Below, piece by piece: positions 48,171 to 60,343 of a stretch of 64,000 nt of DNA; position 1 is the stretch's first letter; every line of letters starts with the position of its first letter. The stretch covers positions 4,598,501 to 4,662,500 of the forward strand of contig NC_062259.1 of NCBI RefSeq assembly GCF_905475465.1, read 5' to 3'. The notes under the pieces are model-generated. The model was given only the letters and a program-made list of their open reading frames with translations, had not been told where the DNA came from and searched no databases. The DNA comes from Pieris napi (taxonomy: Eukaryota; Arthropoda; Insecta; Lepidoptera; Pieridae). The translations under genes were made by a program, and so were the position numbers.

Positions 48171-51135
48171 ATGGTTACAATACGCTGTCGGTTTAATTGG
48201 AAGGAGTTGTGGACACTTGCTTGGTACATAAGTATAGTTTTCTGGCGTGTCTAGCGGCACTCGTTGCTGAGACTCGAGAGTAGTTTTATAATATTAAAGT
48301 TTTCTTGGTTGGTTAAGAGTGTATAGGATTAGTCTATAAACTATTTTGAACCTTTACCAATATGTTTAAAGAACAATTCAAGGTTGTGTTGCAAGATCCA
48401 GCTTTTCGTTTAAATATATATTTATTTCTACATATGAAAATCCTGTTAAGGATATTGACCTTAAAGCAAAATCATTTTCAAGTAGGTGGTACAGATACAG
48501 CCTACAATTTTTTCAATTTATGTTAGTGGATGTAATAAAATGTTTCAACATAGGCTCAAGTTTCCACTTATTTAAGGGTGTACTGACTAAAATACTATAC
48601 TTATTCTCATGATACCTGAGACCTACCATAGTTAGATTTTCTCCTGGACTTGTAGACCATCCTGAAGTTGCATTGTTTATTTTTTAAGTTCAGAAAGTTT
48701 TCAGTTATATAAGTTACTAAGCTGTCAAATTTATGACCAAAAGCTCCATTAATTCTACTATTTGAATTATTATTTCCTGTGCATTTATTGTGTTTAACAC
48801 AATAAAACTTAACTTAAAATAGTGAAACTTTATATTCACTAGTTTGCTATTTATGATAACTTTTTTTTAATTTCCAGGGAATATATAAAATGGAAGACTG
48901 CACAAATCATTTTAACTATTCAGTCTCTTACTTACAATGATCATATGAGTTTTAACTATGCAATTGATTGCTTGTTAGAACCAGTATTCTGGTTTGTCGA
49001 TAATTTTGCTGGTTATTTAGGAAGGGTAATAATAATTTTTTTATGCTTTGGTTGGAAGGTCATTTGGAGTTGGAGAGTTTTTGACAAATTATTGAAATTT
49101 CAGGTATTTGTATTTAGTGTGACAATTCTCACAACAGCAGTTGTTGGCATAGCATATTGGATTGGCTTACCATATTGGTGGCACAAGAACCCATACTTTA
49201 CAGTATTTCTAGTAATTTTTGGTAATTGGCTGTTACTGAATATTGTGTTTCACTATTATATGGGTGTGAGTACACCACCAGGCTACCCTCCTCATGTAAG
49301 TTGTTTAAAATGGGTCACTCAAATAATACAAAATAATTGTCCTAAGACTATGTATTAACAAATAAACCTTTTTGTTCAAATAATTAATTGAAGTTAGTAG
49401 TCACATGAATGTGTTGAAAATTTATTTTCGGCCAGTAGGTGAACAGTCTATGTAATCATTATTTTTATATTATTAGCATTCACTGCAGATTATTTAAATA
49501 TTTAGAAAAATACCTACCCAATTTAATAATATTATGGTAGAACTCTCATATTTATAGCAGAACAGTATGCTTAAATGACCTTTGAAACATCAATAACAAT
49601 GATACAGGTTGTTTTTTAACTTTTTAACACAAGTTGATGCCTTACCCCTACGTATAATTTTAGTCAAATTTACCTTTGTTGTGAACAAACCTTGTTACCT
49701 TTAAGGTAGGGCCGTATTTAGGGGAGGGCTATCGGGATTACAGGCATGGGCCTACTCCACAAAAAAGAGGCCACAATAGACATTGTTAACAAAAAAAATT
49801 CCTTAGTTTTTGTTTTAACATATTAAATCATTGAACTGGATTGATTTTTATTTACGAAATAATTTGGGCCAGGGAGTGGAGTTTTTTTATTTGTTTTGAC
49901 GTTAGTAATTCACATCTTACAATTACATAAAGAGGTTATATCATTTACTTTCAGGGTGCTATATTGATTGAGGCTGCAAGTATATGTAAGAAATGTATAT
50001 CACCAAAACCACCACGGACACATCACTGTTCAGTGTGTGATAGATGCATACTTGCCATGGATCACCACTGCCCTTGGCTTAATAACTGTGTGGGATATTA
50101 TAATGCCAGATATTTTTACTTGTATATGGTATATATGGTTGCTGGAATTTGTTTTCTAATTATATTTGGAATAGAGATTGGCTATCAAGTACTTTGGGTG
50201 TATGATGGAGGTGAGTATAATTAGAAGAAATATATTTATATAGAATTTAGAATACATCAAAAAAGATAAGTTTGTGTTGCCACTTGCCGTTATACTCTGT
50301 CTATACTAAGTCTTAGCAAGAATTCACCAGAACTTAATTGATTAAAGGAATTTCTAAGCTTGTCAGAACAGTATGTGTTTGAGAACTTGCCTCTGAACTT
50401 ACTATGACAAGATGCTTAATATGTTTACCATAATACTTTACAATAACATGTCTACATTCTATGTTTCATGATATATAGATATTCTATATATTATATGTAT
50501 GCGTCTGTGAGTTTCTATAAATGACTGTATTTTGACTTGTCTCACAGAGTAAATTCTCTAAGGAAATGTAAGTGGAAGTTAGCAATGAGGCCCATGTATC
50601 TCTTCTATCAGTCTTAAAAAAAATTACATTCATTCCAGATTCTACGCCAATCAAAGATGAGCCTGATTTATTTGGTCATCCATTAAAACTGAATAAAAGT
50701 GGTGTTCTCGTCCCAGTTAAAGATATTCCTGAATATGATTCCATCAACTTTCCTCGTGAACATATTCTACCCACGCCAGAGATCACGCAGTTAAATCTCA
50801 TATCAGCTGATCCCTGGAAGCGGAAAGCTATAGTATTTATGGCTATCACCTGTCTTTCTGTTCTTTTGGCACTCGGAAGTCTGGTTTCCATGCATGGTAA
50901 ACACATAAGTAGAGGTGAAACTAGTGTGGAGTCACATATTAATGCAGCAATGGAGAGAAGATCCTCTACATTTAGGAATCCATACAACTTTGGTAGAAGA
51001 AAAAACTGGAAGATATTTCTCGGTTTAACACAAGGTAGGACGCTTTTACATGTACTATTCCCATCAAGACACGCGCCCACAGGCAATGGCCGTACATGGC
51101 ATATGATTAATAATGGCATAGAAGACTGGCCCTAA
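48171..51135 (+). CDS. ZDHHC16: Palmitoyltransferase, ZDHHC16-type
   Basis: Four exons join in frame: 48171-48223, 48878-49295, 49955-50210 and 50639-51135 (TAA), encoding 407 residues (human ZDHHC16 is 377). It is a multipass membrane enzyme that transfers palmitate to protein cysteines in the ER or Golgi. The cysteine-rich domain (about 168-204) has CKKC, THHCSVCDRC and the DHHC catalytic motif at 193-196 (active Cys196), followed by PWLNNCVG. Upstream is TPPGYPP. Downstream are RGETSVESH, matching the family's TTxE region, and FRNPYNFG...NWKIFLG, the C-terminal motif of ZDHHC16. A hydrophilic stretch of about 65 residues (DSTPIKDEPD onward) lies between the membrane segments flanking the catalytic loop and makes the protein longer than the human one. 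The first exon is the least certain: it has a GTACAT donor, but it restores the family's W-x-Y start context. AATAAA at 51242 is the likely poly(A) signal. Confidence 0.94.
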
Positions 51136-51241
51136 GAGCATTTTGGATTTATGTATTATACTTTTTATTAGTTAAACTTAAATTTAAGATTAAGTTACTT
51201 AAATTATCAACCATTGTAGTCAAGGCTCTAATAATTAATTT

Positions 51242-51247
51242 AATAAA
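51242..51247 (+). terminator. Polyadenylation signal, ZDHHC16 gene
   Basis: AATAAA lies 107 bases after the stop codon at 51135 and is the first canonical hexamer downstream. Confidence 0.65.
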
Positions 51248-51259
51248 AGCTTAGGATTA

Positions 51260-52926
51260 ATTCTTATTAATCGTATATTCACCAGAAATATTAAAAAAAT
51301 GTGCCCCATATTTCCCAGTAAGTGCTGTTGATGTTAAATGCAATGTAGATCAGTTTATTGTGGTAGACAGTAATGATAAATAGAATCAATAGTCTAATAA
51401 GATATAATATACATGTAGTATCAATGGAATTCATTGAATGGTTCGACATTCCACGACTTAGTCCAGTTTTCGAGAATGAGGTTAAACTTGGGAATTTGTA
51501 GTTTAATCCTCTTATCGAATAAGATAATATATTAATAAGTCTCTTTTCCGCACAGTGTTATACGGCATAAAGAGTGCAATTAGACTGCTTTAGTTTTTAT
51601 GGATGTGTTAAGTATATTTGATATTATAACTCATACTTTAGTTAAATTTTATATAAACAATTTTTTAATTTTCCCCAAGCGGTAGGCAGCGGCCACGGCC
51701 ATTATCTCTAACCTATTAATCCTTTCATAATTTCCCCTTAACTTTGCACATAGTATGTCTGACATAATCCCAAACTCTCTTCTCTCTCACTTTGGGCGCT
51801 GACCGCACCTGCGTTTGTTGGTGCATATATACCATTAATAAAACGTCGTGTCGTGCCACTTTCATCCTGATTCAGGGGAGTCTTAGACCCACATATTCAT
51901 ACACATACTCCTTCATTCATACGGCCAGAAAGGATGATGCCAACGCCCTGGCATCCGTGACTGGATTTGGGTACTCCCGTCAGTAAGCCAGGGCAGTCAA
52001 TTTATAGCGAATTGTAGGAGTTAACATGTATTTATCATTGTAAGTAATTATTGCAATTATTAACTGTTACTGTCATATTATGTTTTTAATCTAGTCATTA
52101 TATATAAATGATGACCTTCGTAGTCGCTTTAATGTTAAAGTATTTTGTATGGTAAGAAGTAGCATTGTAGCGCAGTCTTTAAACCAGACTTTACATAAGT
52201 ATATTTCTAGAGAAATACTATGTATCTAATCGCATATGTGTTGTAATGAACAATCATTAGCTACAAAGCTAAACCCGCTTATTCATAATACTACATCAGT
52301 CTGATTGAACTGTTTTAACTAAACTACTTTTTCGTCTCTTTTTGTCATAATGTGTATGCGCTGTGGTGAAAAGAGATAGCAGTTAAAACGGTGCAATTAG
52401 ACTTATTTTGTATAAATAAGAGTAAGAGTATGTAGTTAATTCCACATTTGCTCTAATGAGTTCATATTTCTAACATTCCAACACATTGAATCTAGTCAGT
52501 ATTATTCCTCAAGTTTGTTTAAATTCGAATCTATTCTTACATTGTGTTCGTCTTTTTAACCGACTTATAAAATCTGATAATACGAATAAGTTTACATATT
52601 GGTTGCATATTTAATTATTACATAATTTTTGTTTTAATAATTTAAGTATCAACTCTCGTAAATATTCGTGCAAATATGTTGTTTTCAATATAAAATGTGA
52701 GTAAAGTATTGACAAAATGTTGTTTATTGTATTTCAATTGTATTAAGTTGTAAATATAAATAATATATTAATTAAAGAACATTTCGCATTATTATTTTTA
52801 AACTTAACGTTTTAGGGGAATAAATATTCATAAACTACATTCGATATCTACTTTTAATGTCTGTTATATGTGATAAGTGTTGAAAGACAATATTATTACA
52901 GATTGACGTACCAATCCATAATTTTT
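51260..52926. other. Intergenic DNA, no gene seen
   Basis: No coding exon is recognisable. The stretch 51780-51990 is somewhat GC-richer, but frames through it resemble no family I know. The rest is AT-rich. Confidence 0.4.
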
Positions 52927-53036
52927 TTACAGGGGTAAACAGGCAGGAGGCTCACCTGATGAATGATACCGCCGCCCATGGAAAACCCTAATAGCCAGAG
53001 GTTCGCGAGTGCCTTGCCGGCCTTTTAAGCAAAAAA
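52927..53036 (+). repeat. Family C short interspersed repeat
   Basis: This is the most continuous copy in the window: GTAAACAGGCAGGAGGCTCA, CCTGATG, ATGATACCGCCGCCCATGGA, CCAGAGGTTCGCGAGTGCCT and TGCCGGCCTTTTAAG. It is followed by an A-rich run. Related copies are at 1885-1975, 43995-44040 and 44815-44985. Confidence 0.7.
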
Positions 53037-53434
53037 AAATATGGCATATATTATGGCGCAACAGCATTAATAAGTTTTTTTTCGTGTAATATAATCCACT
53101 ATTGATACATTGTACTTATATACAAAGAATAAATTCATATGGTCGCGTGGGTCCGCACCGATACTGTAATTTCCAGCTATAATCGGTATCGCTTAAAGTT
53201 AAAATCGCAATGGCTAGGCTGTTGAGAGTTAAAGAGTGCTCTTGGCTTCATGCATTTTAATCTCATCTTAACGATAAATAACGGTTTAAGATTATCTCTC
53301 ATAAAGAAAATTACAACATTGACTTACATAAGAAAATATACTACATTAAGCTAGCTTATAAATTAATAGTAAACATTACAAAACGTGCAACAGTAGGTAA
53401 GAAACAAAAGGCTTATAATAATTTAAAAAAAAGG

Positions 53435-53970
53435 GTGCGTGTACTTATGTACGCGCGTAAGAAGTTATACTTCTTTGGCTTTCTTTATTTTGTTTAAATA
53501 TTAAATAATTAATTATAAATATTTAACGTTAATAATTTAATAATATTTAGTATATTATTCAATTACTAATTATTAATAATAATAATAATTTATTATATTA
53601 TTAATTCAATTTAATAACTAGGTATGTTTTATAACCTTTTAACTAAGTAACAATAGGTCTTTGTGAAAAAGCATTGCTAAATTTCTTTGAAAAAATAATT
53701 AAAACTCCTTTATTCGTTTAAAAGGTACTACAAAGGTCATTATGGTCATTCAAAATTCTTGGCATAGCTGCTAACTTCACGCATATTCTATTTCTTTTTA
53801 CTTGTAGATTGTCTTATTCCCATCTCGCTCGCGCACGCTCGGCTGGTTTAAAAATAATTCGTTAGTGGGCAACTTCATACTGATAATTTTGTGTCACGGT
53901 GCGCGCGCATCGTAAAATTTCACTCTCATAAATTTTTCATAACGCGCCTAAAGAAGTATAACTTCAAAAC
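53435..53970. repeat. Region bounded by a 16 bp inverted repeat, candidate MITE
   Basis: GAAGTTATACTTCTTT at 53460-53475 is inverted as AAAGAAGTATAACTTC near 53949-53964. Each copy adjoins CGCGC (TACGCGCGTAA on the left, AACGCGCCTA on the right). The roughly 500 bp between them are AT-rich with no frame. The inverted ends suggest a decayed element, but I see no target duplication. Confidence 0.45.
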
Positions 53971-55679
53971 ATTTCACATACATTGCAGTAGGTAAGGTTG
54001 TGCATGTTCAGGAATGTTACATTCCTTTTAAATAAAGAGTTATCTCATTGCTTGGACATACACCGGTCGTTATTAACCCAAACTATCTTTTAAAATTAAT
54101 TTAATCTAATTAAGTTAATCTATTTTATAACCCAGGTACATATATGCATTTTTGGATCTCGACTCCCACCAGGCAAAGTACAAAGCACGGTTCAATTCAC
54201 GGAATATAATGTTTCTGATTGGCACATGACCTCAAATATTGACACATTAAGTATTTCATGACATTTTCTGTATGAGCGCCTTTTTGTGTCTTATGAGCCG
54301 GCTCTACACGCCTTGTAATTAATGTATGTATATATACACTTTGTGTGAATTAGAAGAGTAGAAATCAGGTTTGCTATTAGTATATTGACATTATTAATTT
54401 ATTAACCTCAAAAAAAAGCCTCGCCTAATTGTCAAAAGAGGAAATTCACAAAGTCGCCTTGAATCAGTCACATATGGTATACCCGAGGCTCAATAATAGC
54501 CTTGGCCTTAAATTGCATACGTTTCATTGATCATTTTTATTTTTCATAGACAAGTATCTTAAGTATACCTAATAAAGGCTTTTGATGGTGTTAACCATGA
54601 AATATTGATCTGAAAGCTTCAACACGAAGACAAAGTTTCAACCTGATGGACTTGAACTTAAAAGAAAGGATCAAAGGTTCAATGTCTACTTACGAAGTCA
54701 CTTCTACTTTGTTTACATAGTCAGTAACGGCAGCTGGATGGCAACAGCCGAAAAGCTTACAGATTATAGGCCCCTAAAGGTAGGATGCAAAGAAAGATCG
54801 CAGCCTGTCCAAATCTGCTGACCTATAGTGCCAAATACGGAAACATCCCAAAAAGCGGGGCCACGGTGGACCCTTGTCTAGTTGGCACAGTATTTACTCC
54901 GGACGACGCAATGATCCGACGAACCCAAAGGACGGTCGACGGTGACTTGGTAGTTTCTGGAAGTGGGGTTAGCAAAAGGTCCGATAAATATGGTTTGTGA
55001 TCATCCACATCTGGTATTCGCGTAATTGTTGGGACCATTTTTGTCAAGTTAAGTATATGCCGCCATGATGGAATATTAATCGCGTTGAATTAGGGTGCTC
55101 AATTGGTAAAGTCCACAGAGAGCGTAGGAGAGGTTGCCTTCAGTAATTTTTTAATTCATGTTTAAGTTTCGATAGTTCTGACGACTAAAACGATGAAAAG
55201 ACAATCTAAAGAATACACTAAAAGAATGTCACCTCTATCAATAATTTTGACACATTATTTTTTGCCAAATAATAAATATCATATACTAAGTACTAACTAT
55301 AATGTACTACGAGAATGCAGTTTTATTATTAAAGAAACTGATTTAGTTGCTTACTTTAATGTTCTAATAATGGATGATTTAAAAATAAAATAATAAGTGG
55401 GCGATTTCATCCATTAAATTAAAAAGTATCATTTCATCATCTTTCCCTGTACTTGGTCTGTTGTCACTCTCTGAATTGCCATTTGTCTATCTGATTTATC
55501 AATTGTCAATAAATTTAGGAAAACGAAATGACGTAAACACCAAATAGTAAAATTTATCTTCACAAATTACAAATAGTATCTTCTACAACCTTGTTAATAA
55601 AGAAACGTCTTCGATAAGTTATTATTGTGAAAGCGCGTTCCAAGTGATAAAATACTTATGTAGTGATTGGGGAACAAAA
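53971..55679. other. Intergenic DNA upstream of QSOX
   Basis: No gene is supported. A block at 54640-55050 is less AT-rich and may be decayed transposon coding sequence, but no domain is recognisable. Just upstream of QSOX are several TGTC/GACA-type motifs (for example TTGTCAA near 55503), similar to those in the UHRF1-ZDHHC16 promoter. Confidence 0.4.
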
Positions 55680-57470
55680 ATGTACTCGTGGTGTCTTATT
55701 ACATATTGTGCATTTTTTTTTATAATTTTAAGTAACGGTGCCGTTTTACGGGACGACGATGTTGACCACCAAGGACTTTATAGCAAGGCAGACCAAGTTA
55801 CAATATTAACAAACTTAAATTTCAACAAAAAAATTTATGGCCAACGAAATGCCTATTTAGTTCAATTTTATAACAGCTATTGTGGACATTGCCGGGCATT
55901 TGCACCAAAATTTAAGAGCTTAGCTGCAGAAATTGCCCCATGGGAAAATATTATAAAATTAGCGGTTATTGATTGCTCAGTTGAAGAAAACAATGAAATC
56001 TGTAGACAATTTGAAGTCATGGCCTACCCATCGCTCCGATATTTACATGAAAAATATGTTATTGGTAATGCTTTTGTTGGGGACAATTTTATGTTTGCAG
56101 ACACAGTAAAAAAATTAAAAGCTCAATTAATCATGAAAATGCGATCTGAGCAAAATGTAGGTCGATTACTATTTGCACCTAATCTAGGTATTGCTGCATA
56201 TGGTTCTTATGCTGCAGCTTTAAATACTGTTTCCGCTAATGTTGTTTATACTTTCCTTGTATTCGAAAGTGAAAATTCAACAGTTGGTTCAGAACTTGCC
56301 CTTGATATTAATGACTATAAAAACATTAATGTTCGTCGGGTATATGAAAACAGTGAGTTAGCTACAATTGCAAGTGTCACTCAATATCCTGGTCTAGTTG
56401 CTGTTAAATCAACTTCAGAAGTCACTCGGCTCACTCCAAAGAATCCTACAAAGCAGAATCTTCTTAAAGCTGTTAACACATTTTTAAAATCTAATGACTT
56501 TGTTTTTCCTGTAAGAAGCAAAGTGGTAGAAGACAATTCCGATAGTTTTATATTTTCTGAAACTTCTACTGCAGAATCTGATATTGTTTATTATTCAGAC
56601 TTAGAAAGGACATTAAAAACCAGTTTACATACAGAAATATTGAGGCATAAAATGTTGAGTGGTGAAGTTTTACAAGCTCTGTTAAATTACCTAAATGTTC
56701 TTATTGTGTCATTCCCTGCAAGAAAAAACCTGAAAGAGTATTTAACTGACTTACATAATGCTTTAGCTTCAAAAAATGAATGGAGTGGTAGTGAAGTTTA
56801 TCAATTAGTCAAAAGCCGTGAAGCTGCTCATGAGCCTGTATATTCAAGCAATTTAGACTATATTGGATGTAAAGGCAGCCAGCCACAGTACAGAGGGTAC
56901 ACATGTGGCCTGTGGATTTTGTTTCATACTCTAACTGTAAATGCTGCTCAGAAGCCTGGTTCACAAGGGCCTAGAGTACTTAGTGCCATGCATGGCTATG
57001 TAAAGCATTTCTTTGGTTGCACTGAATGTTCCCAACATTTCCAAGCAATGGCAGAAAAGAACAAAATATTTCAAATTACAGAAAATGACAAAGCTGTCCT
57101 CTGGCTCTGGATTGCACACAATGAGGTTAATTTAAGACTGGCTGGTGATGTAACTGAAGATTCAAAACATCCGAAGATACAATATCCCAGTGTTGACAAT
57201 TGTCCAAAATGTAGACTCGCTCGTGGTGCTTGGAATTTACCAGAAGTTTATAAATATCTGCAAAAAGTGTATGATGCTGACAACATAAGAGACCTACGAA
57301 AAGCAAGATCTGCAGCAACTGCACAGAGCCCACTTTCCAGTCTGGATATTGGAATGCTAAGCCTTCTGTACATATTTTCTTTTTTTATACTTATTTTAGC
57401 TATTAAGTTTTTACTTTCGAAAAGGTTTTTTAGAACACGTCGCTATAAACATGCCTGGGGTAAAGTATAA
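55680..57470 (+). CDS. QSOX: Quiescin sulfhydryl oxidase (QSOX), single exon
   Basis: One uninterrupted frame of 596 residues starts at ATG 55680; an in-frame GTG at 55644 also opens the frame but is not a normal start. The enzyme makes disulfides in secreted proteins and reduces oxygen to peroxide. A signal peptide (about 1-21, hydrophobic YCAFFFIILSNGA) precedes a thioredoxin domain with CGHC at 68-71. A less conserved second thioredoxin-like region and helical spacer follow. The Erv/ALR FAD domain begins near YTCGLW (C409), with the FGCTEC redox pair (C447, C450), the FAD-contact HNEVNLRLAG and the CPKC pair (508-511). A transmembrane helix (about 559-579) and basic tail end the protein. 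This is the standard QSOX plan and length. No intron is visible. AATAAA lies at 57661. Confidence 0.96.
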   Translation: MYSWCLITYCAFFFIILSNGAVLRDDDVDHQGLYSKADQVTILTNLNFNKKIYGQRNAYLVQFYNSYCGHCRAFAPKFKSLAAEIAPWENIIKLAVIDCSVEENNEICRQFEVMAYPSLRYLHEKYVIGNAFVGDNFMFADTVKKLKAQLIMKMRSEQNVGRLLFAPNLGIAAYGSYAAALNTVSANVVYTFLVFESENSTVGSELALDINDYKNINVRRVYENSELATIASVTQYPGLVAVKSTSEVTRLTPKNPTKQNLLKAVNTFLKSNDFVFPVRSKVVEDNSDSFIFSETSTAESDIVYYSDLERTLKTSLHTEILRHKMLSGEVLQALLNYLNVLIVSFPARKNLKEYLTDLHNALASKNEWSGSEVYQLVKSREAAHEPVYSSNLDYIGCKGSQPQYRGYTCGLWILFHTLTVNAAQKPGSQGPRVLSAMHGYVKHFFGCTECSQHFQAMAEKNKIFQITENDKAVLWLWIAHNEVNLRLAGDVTEDSKHPKIQYPSVDNCPKCRLARGAWNLPEVYKYLQKVYDADNIRDLRKARSAATAQSPLSSLDIGMLSLLYIFSFFILILAIKFLLSKRFFRTRRYKHAWGKV

Positions 57471-57660
57471 ACTAGCTATTGTTTTGAAATAATTTTGATC
57501 ATATTCAAACCAATACAACAATTTGTATAATGGGTGCTCTCTGTATTAATTGTAGTTTTAAATTTACAAAACATTTAAGTAAGATAATTATGATGAAGAT
57601 TTTAAAAGCATCATTCACCCTAATAGTATGCTGTTGTTTTAATTTATATAGGATTAATGT

Positions 57661-57666
57661 AATAAA
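57661..57666 (+). terminator. Polyadenylation signal, QSOX gene
   Basis: AATAAA lies 190 bases after the QSOX stop codon, followed by an AT microsatellite. It is the first canonical hexamer downstream. Confidence 0.6.
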
Positions 57667-58639
57667 GCTATATATATATATATTATTTAAAAAATATATA
57701 TTATAGAATAGAGATTTGCTATCAAGTATTCTTGTTTGTTAATTTAGCATAATAGCAATTATATCATTCTTTATGTTGTTCTACACACATATATATATAT
57801 ATATATGTCTAAGTAAAAATAGTTCATTTATACATTTTGAAAATTGCTCAAGTAATAAAACATTAGCTCCTTGAAATACTCGGATATAAAGATACAATTA
57901 ATAGTGTACACCAAAAAACATTCCATAAAAGGCATTTTTATAATATACAACTAACTGGTTTTGATGCATCAAATGTGTGATTTTGCATACATTGATAATT
58001 TTTTTTTTATTAATTTTATATTATAAAATAAAGAAATATTATTGACAAGACATTTTTGAAAATATTCTTATATAGATGTTTTTTTTAGATATAAATTTTT
58101 TATTAGATTATTAAGGTAAAATGTTATAATATATTTTAATAGAATATTTACGTGCTCTTTCTTACTTATGAAACGCAATTTATTTTAATAAGTCATATTA
58201 AAAAAACCATAATCATAATAGATTATCAAGTCCCCATGATAAATGTGATTTTAACATATCATCTAGATTTCATTTCTCCCATTTATTACCAAATGCAATG
58301 TTCATTTCATTTCATATAACTTCCGTTTTGGTTTTGTTACATTAAAAAATAATTCTTTACGCAGTTTACTTCATCACGTCTGGAGAAACTTCCTATAAAT
58401 AAAGTAAGGTCAGTTTTGATCTTATTAATCGGTGGCGGGCAGTGTGGTTAATTGTTAATTTTACGGTTTAAAACTGGAATAAGTCGTTCGTTAAGCTATG
58501 TTACTGTTTTATTATAATTACATTTACTGAATATAGTGTTAATTATTCATATGTGATTATCAGCTTGCATTGTTTATTAAATTAATTGCTTTTGTAGCTA
58601 TATGCTTTTGTTCTACACTTATTACAATAATTATTTTGT
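57667..58639. other. Intergenic AT-rich DNA with AT microsatellites
   Basis: There are simple TA runs near 57670-57690 and 57789-57806. No reading frame, exon or inverted repeat was recognised. Confidence 0.45.
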
Positions 58640-60240
58640 ACTGTGTGTTTTTATAATAATAATAAGTCTTTATTTATCAATATCTAGTTTACAAAAAGAA
58701 GGTTGTTATTCTAAGATGCGGCCACCGTCCGAGAGAAGGCCTCCCCCAAATTTATCTACCCTATTTTATCTTTTGCCGTAAGCATAATTTTTTTGCTAGC
58801 TACCCTTTTAATCTCGATGGCCTTGTTTCTCTGCCGATGGGCAAATCCTCCCTGTCCATTTACATTTGAGTTGTAGTGCATGTTTCTCAGCGTTTATTTT
58901 TCTTTTTCCGCGGATGACTTTCACTTCTCTGTTCGTCACTCAGTTTAATTCCAAGAATACTTCTTTCTATCGTACGTTAGCACGAACGTATTTTGGCTTA
59001 AACTTTTGTACTGGAAAGACAAGTTTATGCCAAAGGCACGAATCTACCACCACCTTTTTCAGTTAAAGTGGAAGCTTACTCTTGTGAATTTTCTTTAAGT
59101 TCGAGCCGAGTTCTCCTCGTGCCTTATTTTCTCAAATGAAACTTGTTTCCCAAGATAAGTATAGCTGTCTACATACTTCGTGGCTGTTCCTTATAATAGC
59201 ATATGTTTGAAGTCCTATTATATTGCTGGTAGCATTTAGATCTCGTTTGTTGTAGTATTTTTTTGACATCCTCTATACGTCCTCAGTTACGTTTACTTAT
59301 TCAAATATCTCGAGCGCATTAGCTGGCGTATTCTTTTTTTTTTCGACAAATGTAGGTCTTAATATTTCGGAGAAACGCTATATTATGTATCTTGGGGTAA
59401 GGAATGTCTGTGTTAACTCCTTTCTCGGTCCTAAAACAGATTTTTGGCCCAAGTCTTCCTAGTTTTACGATACTGATAGACTTCTCATAGTTGTCTTTTG
59501 TCCTTCTTCGATATGCTCATAAAAGACATAATGTTTCGTTCTTGTATAATTGATACATATGAAGTATCAAATTTTAGAATTATTAATATTTGTTTTAAAT
59601 ATCGTATTAATTAGAAACACTACCCCGAAGTGGCAATTTGTTAAACTTTTTAAATATTTTATTTGTGTTTTTTCTAAGTTTATTCGTGTCACGATTGGCT
59701 TCTATCGATTCTCTTCTTTTTTCCAGGTCCTTTCAGGGTAGGAGTTTTGATTTTTCAAGAATCGCTAGTCTTCCTTTTTCTCCTTCCGTATTAACTCTTT
59801 TTGCAATTTATTGAGTTTGTTAAAGGAAAATCTTTCACATAGAACAGAGTATTGATTCAAATTTAGTCTTTTGTTTAAAGATTTTTATTTCGGCCCATCG
59901 TTGCTTTTTTCCCAATCTTCCACACGTATTCGATGCTATCGTTGCACGACATTTAAGTCTATTACTTCCACAATCATTGTTTTCCTGGTCCCATTTTTTT
60001 TGTTCTCGGTTTCAAAAATAAGTAGCTTTTCCGTCGCGAGTTCTTTTCCCTCTGGGTGGTTTATTTTAAGATTTTGTTTTGGTTATCGAAATTTTTCGTT
60101 CATGTTTCGATTGTCTATTTAATATCATCATTTATATCGTGCATGTCGAGTTATTTGGTTGATTGCGTCTTGCCTTGGTAGTAATATACTTTTTATTTCT
60201 CACATTCTCGCCCTTGTCTCAAAATCTAAATTTATAATAC
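58640..60240 (-). mobile_element. Decayed RTE-like LINE, 3' part
   Basis: Minus-strand translation shows fragments of the C-terminal end of a non-LTR reverse transcriptase: KYVDSYTYLGKQVSF near 59165-59120 and CKWTGRICPSAEKQ near 58850. Both are characteristic of the RTE-type polyproteins abundant in butterflies and moths. Further up, weaker RT-like pieces occur around 59400. The 3' end has a GGGGGAGGCCTTCTCTC block and a short TTATTATTATTA tail, typical of LINE ends. Many stops and frameshifts mean it is dead. The right boundary is a guess, because the 5' part is too decayed to recognise. Confidence 0.75.
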
Positions 60241-60270
60241 TTATCAATTAGGAAAGTAACTTTTAATTTT

Positions 60271-60343
60271 GTGCTTGGAGCCAGGGTTCGAAGTCCGACA
60301 TCGTATTAGACTGGCTCTAACAAAACCACTAGACTAACTCGGC
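60271..60343 (-). repeat. tRNA-like SINE head or tRNA relic
   Basis: On the minus strand, GCCGAGTTAGTCTAGTGGTT resembles a tRNA 5' region with an A box, and GGACTTCGAACCC resembles a B box. The length is about 73 bases, but neither the acceptor stem nor the T stem pairs, so it is not a working tRNA gene. It is most likely the head of a SINE or a tRNA pseudogene. Confidence 0.5.

Noticed and set aside
50676..51119. 147-codon minus-strand frame
   Set aside because: It is the shadow of the last ZDHHC16 exon, which has the family motifs on the plus strand.
54785..55000. A 71-codon frame in a less AT-rich block upstream of QSOX
   Set aside because: It matches no domain I know, both strands are equally open, and there are no splice sites or conserved motifs. 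It may be decayed transposon sequence.
59871..60122. Plus-strand frame of 83 codons
   Set aside because: It is antisense to the decayed LINE, and its hydrophobic composition reflects T-rich sequence.
60271..60343. Possible tRNA gene
   Set aside because: A and B box-like blocks are present, but the acceptor and T stems do not pair.
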